Below, in pieces: positions 32,850-43,619 of a stretch of 64,000 bases of DNA. The notes beneath the pieces were generated by a model that worked only from the letters and a program-made list of their open reading frames with translations, did no database searches and was not told where the DNA came from. This DNA is from Symbiodinium natans. Its lineage: Eukaryota > Sar > Dinophyceae > Suessiales > Symbiodiniaceae. Numbering within the stretch: position 1 is the stretch's first letter; each line of letters opens with the position of its first letter. Location: positions 412,257 through 476,256 of the forward strand of contig CAJNDS010002347.1 of assembly GCA_905221605.1 (NCBI GenBank). The letters run 5' to 3'. The position numbers and the translations under genes are program-made.

Positions 32850-35480
32850 ACAGCAATGCGTACTGTACAATGCGTGCTGTGGTGTCGGTACGACGCATGC
32901 ACAGTCGTACTTAACCTCTGAAGGCATCCCCTGCCTTCGAATCGTGGAGAACACGCTTGGCCTGGGCGTGGAATGGTGTGGCACAAGGGACTACGAGCAC
33001 GGGGCAACACACCTCTTGATTACCCCGAGATATCGGCGCCGTCGTGATTCATGTGCTTTGTAACGATGCCTTGCAACAATTGCTTGATCGTGGCCACCAA
33101 ACAGACGACTTGGCCATGGGACGGGGAGGGGGGGAGGGCTGAGGGAGAAGGGATGCTTGCATTTGAAAGGTACATAAAGGTACACCACAGCCACAGCAAA
33201 ACTCCAAAGAGCTAGCCGTTCTAGCATTGCGAGTAGTACTTGTTAAGCTTTTGTTGCCACGGCTGCGCTTTCTATTGCAAATCATTAACAATACTGTCGC
33301 TCTCAGTTTCGTCTCGAACGAATGGTGCGTCTCAAATTCTGGTCCTAAATTATGGGATACCCTGTAACTGCATTTGGAAACCTGACCATGTGGCATGCTC
33401 TCTGTATAGGCACGCTCGTGCGACTGGACGGCCTCTAGCGGCCAGCCCGCCCACTTGTGATCGTAAATCCACAAAAGCGCGATGGCCTGCAAAGAGCTCG
33501 GAGACCTCAGAGACCTTGGAAGCATGACTAGAAGCTTTCCGTACTGACACCGAGCACCGTGAGATACCGTGAGCACCCCAAAGCCCAGGCATGGGCCGTG
33601 CCGGAACTTGCGCCTCACATCTGAAGCAGAGGACTTGGACTTACTTGGACTGTGCGGACTGTGCGCAAAGAAGCAAAGGGGGGGGGGGGAGCATTTGCGG
33701 GTCTGCTGTAACGTGTGCAAAGGGAGGCCTCCTCAGCATCTCGCGCGCTGTATCCATAGCATGCTGAGACGGCGCAGTCTCCAGGTCCTTGTGATGATGT
33801 CTTTTCAGGGTTTTTCTCCGCTTTTCCTTGCTTCGCCCATCTCGCCGTCGCTCCTCCGAAAAGGCTGGCTCAGCGAGGCCAGTACACCTACCAGGCAGGG
33901 CCGAAGATGACGTTCAAACACTCAGTGCACAGGAGGACACGGGAAGATATGTGCAGCACACTGCACCGCTGCTGAGAACCCGGCATGATGACTGCCTCTT
34001 TGCAGCGTGCCTTCAATTCACACTGCCCTGTCGATGAATACAAACCTGTTGACCGGTTCTCCCCGCCGTAATGACCCCCACCCCCCACCAAACCCTGCTA
34101 AGTAAAGCCAAGCCCATGTCGCAGACGAGTTATCAATCCAAGGCCTTCCCAGAAAGTTGTGCAGGATAGTCTTGCTCTAACCACGTCGAGCCCTCGCTCA
34201 ATATAGTGACACCAATGCTTGATCACCAAACTTCCTGGACCACGGCCCATAGAACGCCCTGGGCTATTCCGAGGGCTTGTTGCTTGAACATGTTGCGTGT
34301 TACCGTGGTGGTCGCTCTGCTTCGCAAAAAAAAGCTGAACACTCGAAGTTATTATTTCAAACAACCTCTTTGGTCTCAGAGCTGGTTTTCTTTCATGACA
34401 TGCATCGAGTGCTTCAGGAAGCGTCTTCCTGTTTTGAGATCCTGCGCTGCCCACGTGATGAAAATTCTGGCAATGCTGTAGACACCCATCTGGGCTTGTG
34501 TATAGAATGCACATGTCCCTCTCTCCTCCCCCAAACCTATGTGTTGCAGAGTTACGCTTGGAACACGTGGTATCCATAGTTGCTGCTTGCACGCGTATGG
34601 ACTGCACGACGCACCCCACTGCTTGTAGAGTTATGCTTGGAATCCATCAGCGCGCGCATACGGGTGAGCACATGTGATGAACATGCCGAAAAGCGTTCCC
34701 TGTAAATAACAAGCTTTGTTTTGAAAGAGCAAAGGGTATTCAAAGGATATTTTTAAAAACAAGTGAAAAGATAAACAATCAAAAAGTGAAAAGCAAAGGG
34801 CTGGCTGAGTCTGGCTTTCCTGTCTGCTCTCTGCTTGTGTTGAAGAGATTCCGCGAAGTTCTGCACACGTCGATAATTTGCATGGCTTTGCCAATCTGGA
34901 TGTGGTGGAATTGCTCGAAGGACTGGCTGCTAGCCAGATCAACGTGGTGATCAGGCAGAGTCGTGTTTGGCATTTAGCTGCTGACGAAACACGGCATCGT
35001 GCTGGGCTAAGCATGTTGTTTTCTGAAAGTGTCGCTGGTGAGCTCACACGTTGGCTGCCGATATTTTCTCGCGGGAATGCCCATGCAATGTTTGGGGTAC
35101 TGGCTGAGTTCACAGGCCCAGTTCACAGGCCCCCGAGCGAGTCTAGGCAAGAGTCTAGTCTAGCACACACGTAGCACGCGCAGGCGCACGCACAGCACAT
35201 GCTTTGCGACTTGCCTCGGCCTGCGCAAGCTGCTCGTACTCACGCTCGATCTCAAAGCCGGAGACTCCCCGTTCGACTTTCGCTTTGCTGCATGCGGCAG
35301 CAAAAACAGCCCGGGGCACGTCAGCCTCTTCTGTACCTCTGAGATCGCAAAGCTTTCGACATTCGGCACTCCGGCCTGTGGTTGCGCGATGCTGTGCGAT
35401 GCTGCACGATGCTGGCGATCCGGAGGTCTATTTTTTTTAGGTTTTTTGTTTTTTTTCCCCAAACAGAATCGTTTGGGGTT
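32850..35480. other. No firm gene; possible short exons
   Basis: Mostly unique sequence. Two coding-like stretches are noted without assignment: plus strand 34,878-35,140 (includes NLDVVELLEGLAASQINVVI) and minus strand about 35,345-35,160 (includes VSGFEIEREYEQLAQAEAS). No domain is recognised in either, and they lie on opposite strands. A G-run occurs at 33,680. Confidence 0.35.
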
Positions 35481-35497
35481 CTCTCCTCAGAAAAAAG

Positions 35498-37045
35498 GTG
35501 GGCCGCAGTGGCTGGATGGGTGGGCCGCGGCAACGGGGCTGGGCTCCCATTGGGCTCCCTTCATGTCTCCTTTCTGGGCTCCTGGGTCGGATGGGTGGGC
35601 CGCCCCCATTGTTCATGTTTCCTTTCTGTGCTCCTGGGTCGGATGGGTGGGCCGCGGCAACGGGGCTAGGCTCCCATTGGGCTCCCTTCATGTTTCCTTT
35701 CTGGGCTCCTGGGTCGGATGGGTGGGCCGCGGCAACGGGGCTGGGCTCCCATTGGGCTCCCTTCATGTTTCCTTTCTGGGCGGGTCGGATGGGTGGGCCG
35801 CGGCAACGGGGCTGGGCTTCCATTGAGCTCCCTTCATTCGGATGGGTGGGCTCCCATTGGGCTCCCTTCATGTTTCCTTTCTGGGCTCCTGGGTCGGATG
35901 GGTGGGCCGCGGCAACGGGGCTGGGCTCCCATTGGGCTCCCTTCATGTTTACTTTGTGGGCGGGTCGGATGGGTGGGCCGCGGCAACGGGGCTGGGCTTC
36001 CATTGAGCTCCCTTCATGTTTCCTTTCTGGGCTCCTTGGTCGGATGGGTGACGGGGCTGGGCTCCCATTGGGCTCCCTTCATGTTTCCTTTCTCGGCTCC
36101 TGGGTCGGATGGGTGGGCCGCGGCAACGGGGCTGGGCTCCCATTGGGCTCCCTTCATGTTTCCTTTCGGATGGGTGGGCCGCGGCAACGGGCCGGGGTTC
36201 CATTGGGCTCCCTTCATGTTTCCTTTCTGGGCTCCTTGGTCGGATGGGTGACGGCTCCCATTGGGCTCCCTTCATGTTTCCTTTCTAGGCTCCTGGGTCG
36301 GATGGGTGGGCCGCGTCAACGGGGCTGGACTCCCATTGGGCTCCCTTCATGTTTCCTTTCGGATGGGTGGGCCACGGCAACGGGGCTGGGCGCCCATTGG
36401 GCTCCCTTCATGTTTCCTTTCTGGGCTTCGGGGTCGGATGCGTGGGCCGCGGCAACGGGGCTGGGCTCCCATTGGGCTCCCTTCATGTTTTCTTTCTGGC
36501 CTCCTGGGTCGGCTCCCTTCACGTTTCCTTCTGGGTGGGATGGGTGGGCCGCGGCAACGGGGCTGGGCTCGCATTGGTCCCCTTCATGTTTCCTTTCTGG
36601 GCTCCTGGGTCGGATGGTTTGGCCGCAACGGGGCTGGGCTTTTATTGGGCTCCCTTCATGTTTCCTTTCTGGGCTCCTGGGCCGCAGAGTCGGATGGGTG
36701 GGCCGCGGCAACACGGCTGGGTTTCTTATTGGATTCCCTTCACATTTTTGCTTCTGGGTCGGATGGGTGGGCTGGGTCGGATGGGTGGGCCGCGGCGCCG
36801 GGCTGCTGGGCTCCCATTGGGCTCCCTTCATGTTTCCTTTCTGGGCTCCTGGGTCGGATGGGTGGGTGGCGGCAACAGGGCTGGGCTCGCGTTGGGCTCC
36901 CTTTGTGCTTTGGATGGGTGGGCCGCGGCAACGGGGCTGGCTCCAGCCCAGAAAGGAAAGATACGGGGCTGGGCTCCCATTGGGCTCCCTTCATGTTTCC
37001 TTTCTGGGCTCCAGGGTCGGATGGGTGGGCCGCGGCAACGGGCGC
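35498..37045. repeat. Satellite array, about 75 bp unit
   Basis: About 20 imperfect units containing GGTCGGATGGGTGGGCCGCG, GCAACGGGGCTGGGCTCCCA, TTGGGCTCCCTTCATGTTTC and CTTTCTGGGCTCCTG. The full unit is close to 75 bp, a multiple of three, so several frames on both strands stay open for hundreds of codons. Indels between units change the frame freely, which argues against coding constraint. Confidence 0.9.
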
Positions 37046-37500
37046 TTTCCGCTTGTGGATTTCACAGACCAGGCCTATCAGACCTGGTGCCCAGAGGTTC
37101 CTGCAAGCAAGTCAATGGTCAGTCAAAAAAAATCGGGCAACTCTCCCGCCTTTTCAACAGAAGAACCTTGCGGCACTGGCAGGATCCTTGCCTGTGTATG
37201 TGAAGCATCTCTTCGTACGTCGTGTAAGTTATACCTGCAAACAATTCTGGATTGTTTACTCAGAAAAAACTCATATTGCTGCAGTGCAGCAGTGTGGCAA
37301 CAATCCTGACAATCCTGCAACTGAAGGTAGATAGTGTGCCAAAACTTTGTGTTTTTGTACCCAAGAGCTTTGAGAGCTTTGAAGCCAGCAGAACTGGACT
37401 AACCCCTTCAGGCTCTAAGCAAAGCGCGAAGATAACAGAAAATCAGCCTTCAGGCTTCAGGCCAAGCGCGAAGCCAAAGAGCTTCAATCAGGCTTCAGGT

Positions 37501-40310
37501 GTTGTAACAGTTGCGGGAAAAGTTTTTTTCCGCGTGTGGTGTGTAAAGAAGTAGGCTTTTTGTTTTCCTTTGTGAAAGCTCATCTGTGCGTTTCCACAGA
37601 CGTACGCAGCTAGGTATCCTTTCTCGCAATGCGGCAGTGTTGTAACAGTTGCGGGAGAAATGTGCATTTTTCCCGCGCGTGGTGTGTGCGGCAGCAAGAT
37701 CCTGTGCAAGAGGCCCTGCGTTCGGTCTGCAGAAAAAATCGTCAAAGGTTCCGTGCAAAGAAGGGTTTTTGTTTCCTTTGTAAACGCTCCTTTGTGCTTC
37801 CACAAGCGTATGCAGCTAGGTATCCTGTCTCGCAATGCGGCAGTGTTGTAACAGTTGCGGGAGAAATGAGCATTTTTCCCGCGCGTGGCGTGTGCGGCAG
37901 CAAGATCCTGTGCAAGAGGCCCTGCGTGCGGTCTGCGGAAAAAATCGTCAACGGTTCCGTGTAAAGAAGGCTGTTTGTTTCCCTTGTAAACGCTCATTTG
38001 TGCTTTTTCCACAAACGTATGCAGCAAGGTATCCTGTCTCGCAATGCGCCAGTGTTGTAACAGTTGCGGGAGAAATGTACATTTTTTCCCGCGCGTGGTG
38101 TGTGCGGCAGCAAGAACCTGTGCAAGATGCCCTGCGTTCGGTCTGCGGAAAAAATCGTCAACGGTTCCGTGTCAAGAAGGCCTTTTGTTTGCTTTGAAAA
38201 AGCTTATTTGTGCTTTTTCCACAAACGTATGCAGCTAGGTATCCTGTCTCGCAACGCGGCAGTGTTGTAACAGTTGCGGGAGAAATGAGCATTTTTCCCG
38301 GGCGTGGTGTGTGCGGCAGCAGGATCCTGTGCAAGAGGCCCTGCGTTCGGTCTGCGGAAAAACTCGTCAACGGTTCCGTGTAAAGAAGGCCTTTTGTTTC
38401 CTTTGTAAAAGCTCATTTTTTTTAGAAACGTATGCAGCTAGGTCGGATCAGCAGCTAGGTATCCTGTTTCGCAACGCGGCAGTGTTGTAACAGTTGCAGG
38501 AGAAATGTGCATTTTTCCCGCGCGTGGTGTGTGCGGCAGCAAGATCCTGTGCAAGAGGCCCTGCGTTCGGTCTGCGGAAAGAATCGTCAACGGTTCCGTG
38601 TAAAGAAGGCTTTTTGTTTCTTTTGTAAACGCTCATTTGTGCTTTTTCCACAATCGTATGCAGCTAGGTATCCTGTCTCGCAATGCGGCAGTGTTGTAAC
38701 AGTTGCGGGAGAAATCAGCATTTTTCCCGCGCGTCTGCGGCAGCAAGATCCTGTGCAAGAGGCCCTGCGTTCGGTCTGCGTAAAAACTCGTCATCGGTTC
38801 CGTTTAAAGAAGTCTTTTTGTTTCCTTTGTAGAAGCTCATTTGTGCTTTTTCCACAAGCGTATGCAGCTAGGTATATATGCTGTCCTGGAATGCGGCAGT
38901 GTTGTAACAGTTGCGGGAGAAATGTGCATTTTTCCCGCGCGTGGTGTGTGCGGCAACAAAATCCTGTGCAAGAGGCCCTGCGTCAGGTCTGCGGATAAAA
39001 TCGCCAAAAGTTCCGTTGCGGCAACAAGATTCTGTGCAGCAGGCCCTTCGTTTCGTGTGCGGGAACAAAATCGCCAGCGGTTCCGTGTAAAGAAGACTTT
39101 TTTTTGGTCTGTAAAAGCTCATTGTGCTTTTTCCACAAACATATGCAACCAAGTATCCTGTCTCGCACTGCGGCAATGTTGTAACAGTTGCGACTGTTGC
39201 GGGAGAAATGTGATTTTTTTCCGCGCGTGGTGGCAGCAAGATCCTGTGCAGGAGGCTCTTCGTTCGGTCTGCGGATAAAATCGCCAACGGTTCCGTTGCG
39301 GCAGCAAGATCCTGTGCAGCAGGCCCTTCGTTTCGTCTGCGCGAACAATCGCCAAGGGTTCCGTGTAAAGAAGGGTTTTTGTTTGCTTTGTATATAAATG
39401 CTCATTTGTGCTTTTTCCACAGACGTATGCAGCCAGGTATCTCGTCTCGCAACACGGCAATGTTGTAACAGTTGCGGGAGACACGTGCTTTCTTTCGCGC
39501 GTCGTGTGTGCGGCAGCAAGATCCTCTGCAGGAGGCCCTTGTGCAGGAGGTTCTTCACTCGGTCTGCGGAACAATCGTCAATGCTTCCGTGTACAGAGAG
39601 CTTGTTCTTTGCCTTATAAGCCAACAAATCCCTTCCTGCTTCTTTTGCCAAATATTCGCGGCAAAGTTCCCACTTTTTCCCGTGCGACAGCCAGCCGAAC
39701 CGAATACTAAGCTCATTTGCGTTTTTCCACAAGAGTCTGAAGCAAAGGCCGCAATGCGGCAATGTTGTAGCAGTTGCGGGAAAGTTGTACATTGTTTCCG
39801 TGCGTGGTTTGTGCAGCAGCAAGATCCTGTGCAGGAGGAGGCCCTTCGTTCGTTTTGCGAAAAAAATCGTCAACAGTTCCATGTACACAGAGAGCTTGTT
39901 ATTTGCCTTGTAAGCAGACAAATCCCTTCCTGCTTTTTTTGGCCAAATAGTCGCGGCAAAGTTCCGCAGCAAGATCCTGTGCAGTAGGCCCGTCGTTCGG
40001 TCTGCGGAAACAATCGTCAACGGTTCCGTGGAAGGAGGTCTGTTTTTGTGTGCTTTGTAAGCCGACAAGTCCCTTCCTGTTGTTTTTTGCCAAATATTGG
40101 CGGCAAAGTTCCCACTTTTTTCCCGAGCCGAATACGAGGCTGATTTGTGCTTTTTCCACAAACGTCTGCAGCACGGCCAGGTATCCTGTCTTGCAACGCG
40201 GCAATGTTGTAACAATTGCGGGAAAAGTATGTGTTTTTCCCGTGCGTGGTTTGTGCGGCAGCAAGATCCTGTGCAGGAGGCCCTTCGTTCTGCCGAATGC
40301 TTAAACATTT
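37501..40310. repeat. Satellite array, about 208 bp unit with internal hairpin
   Basis: GTTGTAACAGTTGCGGGAG recurs at about 37,501, 37,639, 37,845, 38,054, 38,264, 38,484, 38,693 and 38,901 (mostly 206-220 bp apart), then at about 39,178, 39,462, 39,764 and 40,206 with longer, diverged units. Each unit has GCGGGAGAAATG, a 2-nt loop, and CATTTTTCCCGC: a near-perfect 12-bp inverted repeat whose one mismatch would be a G-U pair in RNA. Other constant parts are GCAAGATCCTGTGCAAGAGG, CGTCAACGGTTCCGTG and TTTTTCCACAAACGTATGC. Open frames across it are not called as genes. Confidence 0.9.
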
Positions 40311-40451
40311 TTCGCAGCATCTGCTGGCGAAGCCAGATTGGGTTCCAACGCATTCCATCTTGAACCGGTATGATTCGATGCATTCTGTTTGGGGTCTTCG
40401 CTGGTGTAATTGGGGAATTATTTTTGTTTTTGTCCTTGCTACTGGTACTAC

Positions 40452-40765
40452 TACTACCCTAAACCCTAAACCCTAAACCCCAAAACCCTGAACCCTAAAC
40501 CCTAAACCCTAATCCCTAAACCCTAAACCCTAATCCCTAAACCCTAGTCCCTAAACCCTATTCCCTAAACCCTAAACCCTAAACCCTAAACCCTAAACCC
40601 TAAACCCTAAACCCTAAACCCTAAACCCTAAACCCTGAACCCTGAACCCTGAACCCTAAACCCTAACCCTAAACCCTAAACCCTCAACCCTCAACCCTAA
40701 ACCCTAAACCCTAAACCCTCTTAAACCCCTAAACCCTAAACCCTAAACCCTAAACCCAAAAACAA
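40452..40765 (-). repeat. Interstitial telomeric repeat, CCCTAAA on plus strand
   Basis: About 310 bp of CCCTAAA heptamers, near-perfect from 40,560 to 40,640 and degenerate at both ends (CCCTAATC, CCCTGAA, CCCTCAA). It is flanked by (CTA)n on the left and an A-rich TCAAAAAAAAAATC segment on the right. Dinoflagellates use TTTAGGG telomeres. This block is better preserved than the degenerate tracts in 2-14 kb. Confidence 0.9.
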
Positions 40766-40769
40766 AAAA

Positions 40770-42460
40770 TCAAAAAAAAAATCCTAATCTAATTCTCCGG
40801 CCCTGGCGATATGCTGCGCGATGCTAGGGAACGCGGCAGTGTCGGTTCAGCCTTACCCTCCTGCCATGCATTGGAAACACATTAGATCACTAGCACTAGG
40901 CGAGTTTTTTTGAGGGTGTTGAGGAGTCCAAGCAAGATCGCAGAACGGCTCCAGCCTGGAGGCCTTGGATCAGCTGCATGACCTCGCCGAGCAGTTTGGC
41001 GCGCAAGGCTAAGACCAGATGGGCAAAGCGCCTGGAGAAATTCGCAGTTTGCAGTTGCAGGCCTTGAGTGGAATAGCCTGGTATGCCATGATGAGAAGGC
41101 TTGGCAACAACTCATGCCAGTCTTGAAGCAGCACTGTCAATGCTGAGTATGTTGCATCGAGCCGACGTACTCAGCAGGACGTCAGCCTGGCGAGTGCGGT
41201 CGCAAAGTTTCCTTGCGCCAGCCTTAGTTGTGCGAAATAAAGCTATGCGTCGCCTGCAGGAGATCTTCTCTCAGAGCCTTCAGCGTGCAACTTTTTCTCG
41301 ATGGATAAAGTCCGAGTGTGTGTGTGTGTGTGTCTCTCTCTCTCTCTCTCAAGCACGAAATCATCCACAGTCCCAGCCTTTGCCACTGTAAAGGCAAACT
41401 GTGCTGGGACGGCTGGAGCCTTCGCAACACGGGACGTGCCAGACTGAAGCTTGCAGCTTCTCCTAGGAAGAGGACCAAGAAAGAACAGCCACAAAAAACC
41501 GCCGAACGATTCGATCAGAACCCCTCAAAGTCGAGGAACCCACTTCCCCCACGCCCCGCTCTCCTTCCAAGAAGGTTTTGGCATACCTAACTCGCATATC
41601 CCTAAATTATCCTAAATTTATACATGTGTGCTGCGCTGCACTGATTTTCATTTGGTGGGCACAAATCAGCCAACTGCGTCCAGTTGCGTTTTTATGCTTA
41701 CGCTTTCTGGCGGTGTTTGGCACACTCAATCTTTCAACGCAAAGTGCCAGCTGTAGCTGCTTCGTTTTGGGAGGAAGTCTGGAAATACGTCGATCCGGTC
41801 AGGAGAGAGAAATGTGAGCATCGCCTTCAGCCTTCAGCTATGTCGTGGCAGGGGTTTGCAATGGGCACGGGACGAGGGGAAACCGGGATGTGGGAGGTTG
41901 GCGGCGAAGGTTCCAATTCCAATCGACTACCTGAGGGTTTCTTGTGATTCAATTAAGTTACGTGAATGCCGCTGCCCAGAAACAATCGCTCAGAAGCATG
42001 AGAGAGATATGAATCCTTGCAAGTGAGTGCACCTTGTCGTCGGTATCGCGTCGCAGGGCACTCCAATGTCTACAATCACAAAATGTGTATGTCCAGGTAT
42101 CCATCATGTGCGAGGATGTCCACAATTGGGTGTCGATACCTTGCATGTAGTAGTGCTTCATGTTTTGCATCTACCGCAACAACTCTTACCTTGAGATCAT
42201 TTCAGGCGGGCGCCAGGAAGCTGTGTCGAAGATGTTTGCTCCTAGCAGAGTCCACCATACCACGTGGACACAAACAGGATGTCCAGTTGATGAGTGGAGC
42301 CGGTCGGAGCCGGTCAGGCCGGTCAGATGAGAGCGGACATCCGGCTTCAAGAAAAAGCCGCAAAGCCTAGGAGCTATGACGCCGCCGAGCTCAAAGCTGT
42401 GATCTCTCTAGGGCTTTGGGGGGTGGCGGGGGTTAAAGACGTGGAGACTTTGTAGAAAGA
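40770..42460. other. No gene recognised
   Basis: Unique-looking sequence with a (GT)n(CT)n microsatellite at 41,315-41,352. No exon is assigned. Confidence 0.5.
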
Positions 42461-42462
42461 AG

Positions 42463-43610
42463 TGGAGACTCATTGAGATTGAGCATCATGCTTGAGATTC
42501 TAGGATACTCTCGGGCATTGCAACCTCTCGTTCAAACAAAGTATGCCAGCTTGCGTTGTGTTGGGGTCTTGTGCCATGCTCATGGACGAACTTGAGCACT
42601 GGTACGACTCGGCGTGACACAAGATGGGATGCATACTTCATGTTGGTATTCTGAAGTAATCCGCCAACCCCTGGCGGCGTCAGTGAAAACTCACCCCTGC
42701 AGTCCACTACCTCCATTGCCCCCACCGCCCTCGCTGCCCTACTCTGAGTGCTTGCCCCGCTTCAGTGTGGTTGCTCTGCCATACCCCTGCGACAGCTACA
42801 TCTGCACTGCAACAACTGCTCCTTAACACGGCACCCTCGTGCCCCCCCACACCCCCGCACCACACCCACACACAACCCCACTCACCCACACCCGCGCAAC
42901 CACGCACGCACCCACGCACCCACCCACGCTGATCAGTGAGAGGGTCCATACTTCCATACTTCTCTTTGCAGTCCTTCCCTCATGCCGCCAGGACGGAGAT
43001 CGGCGGAGGCTCTGGTGCATCGCGACCTCGCACCCTCTAGCCGAGGCCCCGGCCATTCCGACCATGATGTTGCTTCACAGCATCACGAACAATCAGAGCC
43101 AAGCCCGGGTGACATGAGCAAACACGTAGCGCACAACACCAGAGGTGCGCCTCGGGGAGGAGAGGGGGGTGAAAGGGGAAGGGGAGGGAGGAGGTGGGGG
43201 GAGGGGCGGGGGGAAGACGAGGGGGAAAGGGGGAGCCAAAGCTCGGGCATTGCAAGCTCTGGTTCAAACAAGGTGTGCCAGCTTGTGTTGGGGGTCTTGT
43301 GCCATACTAGTGGACGAACCTGGTACGACTCGGCGCAACACAGGGATGCATACCATCTACACCCTGCGTGGCATCTGAAGATCTGGACTGTCTGGACGCC
43401 CGCACAAAGTGCAACCCAGCATTCTTTGCGGACACAACTCGGCCAGCACTTGTGGCTGGCAACGGCTTCGTCGGCATCTTTGGCAAGTCGCGTGGCGCCT
43501 CGGCAAAAGAAGAACAGGGCAGCAGGCATCAGCAGGCGGAAGGCAAAGGAACAGTCCCCCCTCCACCAAGGTCACCAAACCAGAGCCAGGCTCATGGCAG
43601 TGCTCATGGC
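42463..43610. repeat. Dispersed segment, copies 2 and 3
   Basis: 42,463-42,655 matches 1-170. 43,236-43,530 matches parts of 1-350, including GATCTGGACTGTCTGGACGC, GCACTTGTGGCTGGCAA and CTTCGTCGGCATCTTTGGCA. 42,770-42,830 and 43,050-43,140 match parts of 600-1,320. It also holds a CA/CCCA-rich stretch (42,840-42,930). Confidence 0.75.
43152..43233 (+). repeat. Polypurine tract
   Basis: About 80 bp made almost only of G and A (GGGGAGGAGAGGGGGG, GGAAGGGGAGGGAGGAGG and so on) with very few pyrimidines. It could form triplex or quadruplex DNA. Confidence 0.8.
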
Positions 43611-43619
43611 AGTGCTGTA

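Noticed and set aside
35498-37309. 603-codon plus-strand frame
   Set aside because: Runs entirely through 75-bp satellite units with frame-changing indels; no non-repetitive domain.
37501-40310. CRISPR-like array
   Set aside because: Units of about 208 bp repeat along their full length with no unique spacers; it is satellite DNA in a eukaryotic context.
38983-40383. 466-codon minus-strand frame
   Set aside because: Read-through of diverged 208-bp satellite units; the same peptide words occur in several frames.
43104-43114. GGGTGACATGA near 43.1 kb as a ninth copia junction word outside the element
   Set aside because: Only the first eight bases agree and it lies in the dispersed repeat; taken as chance.
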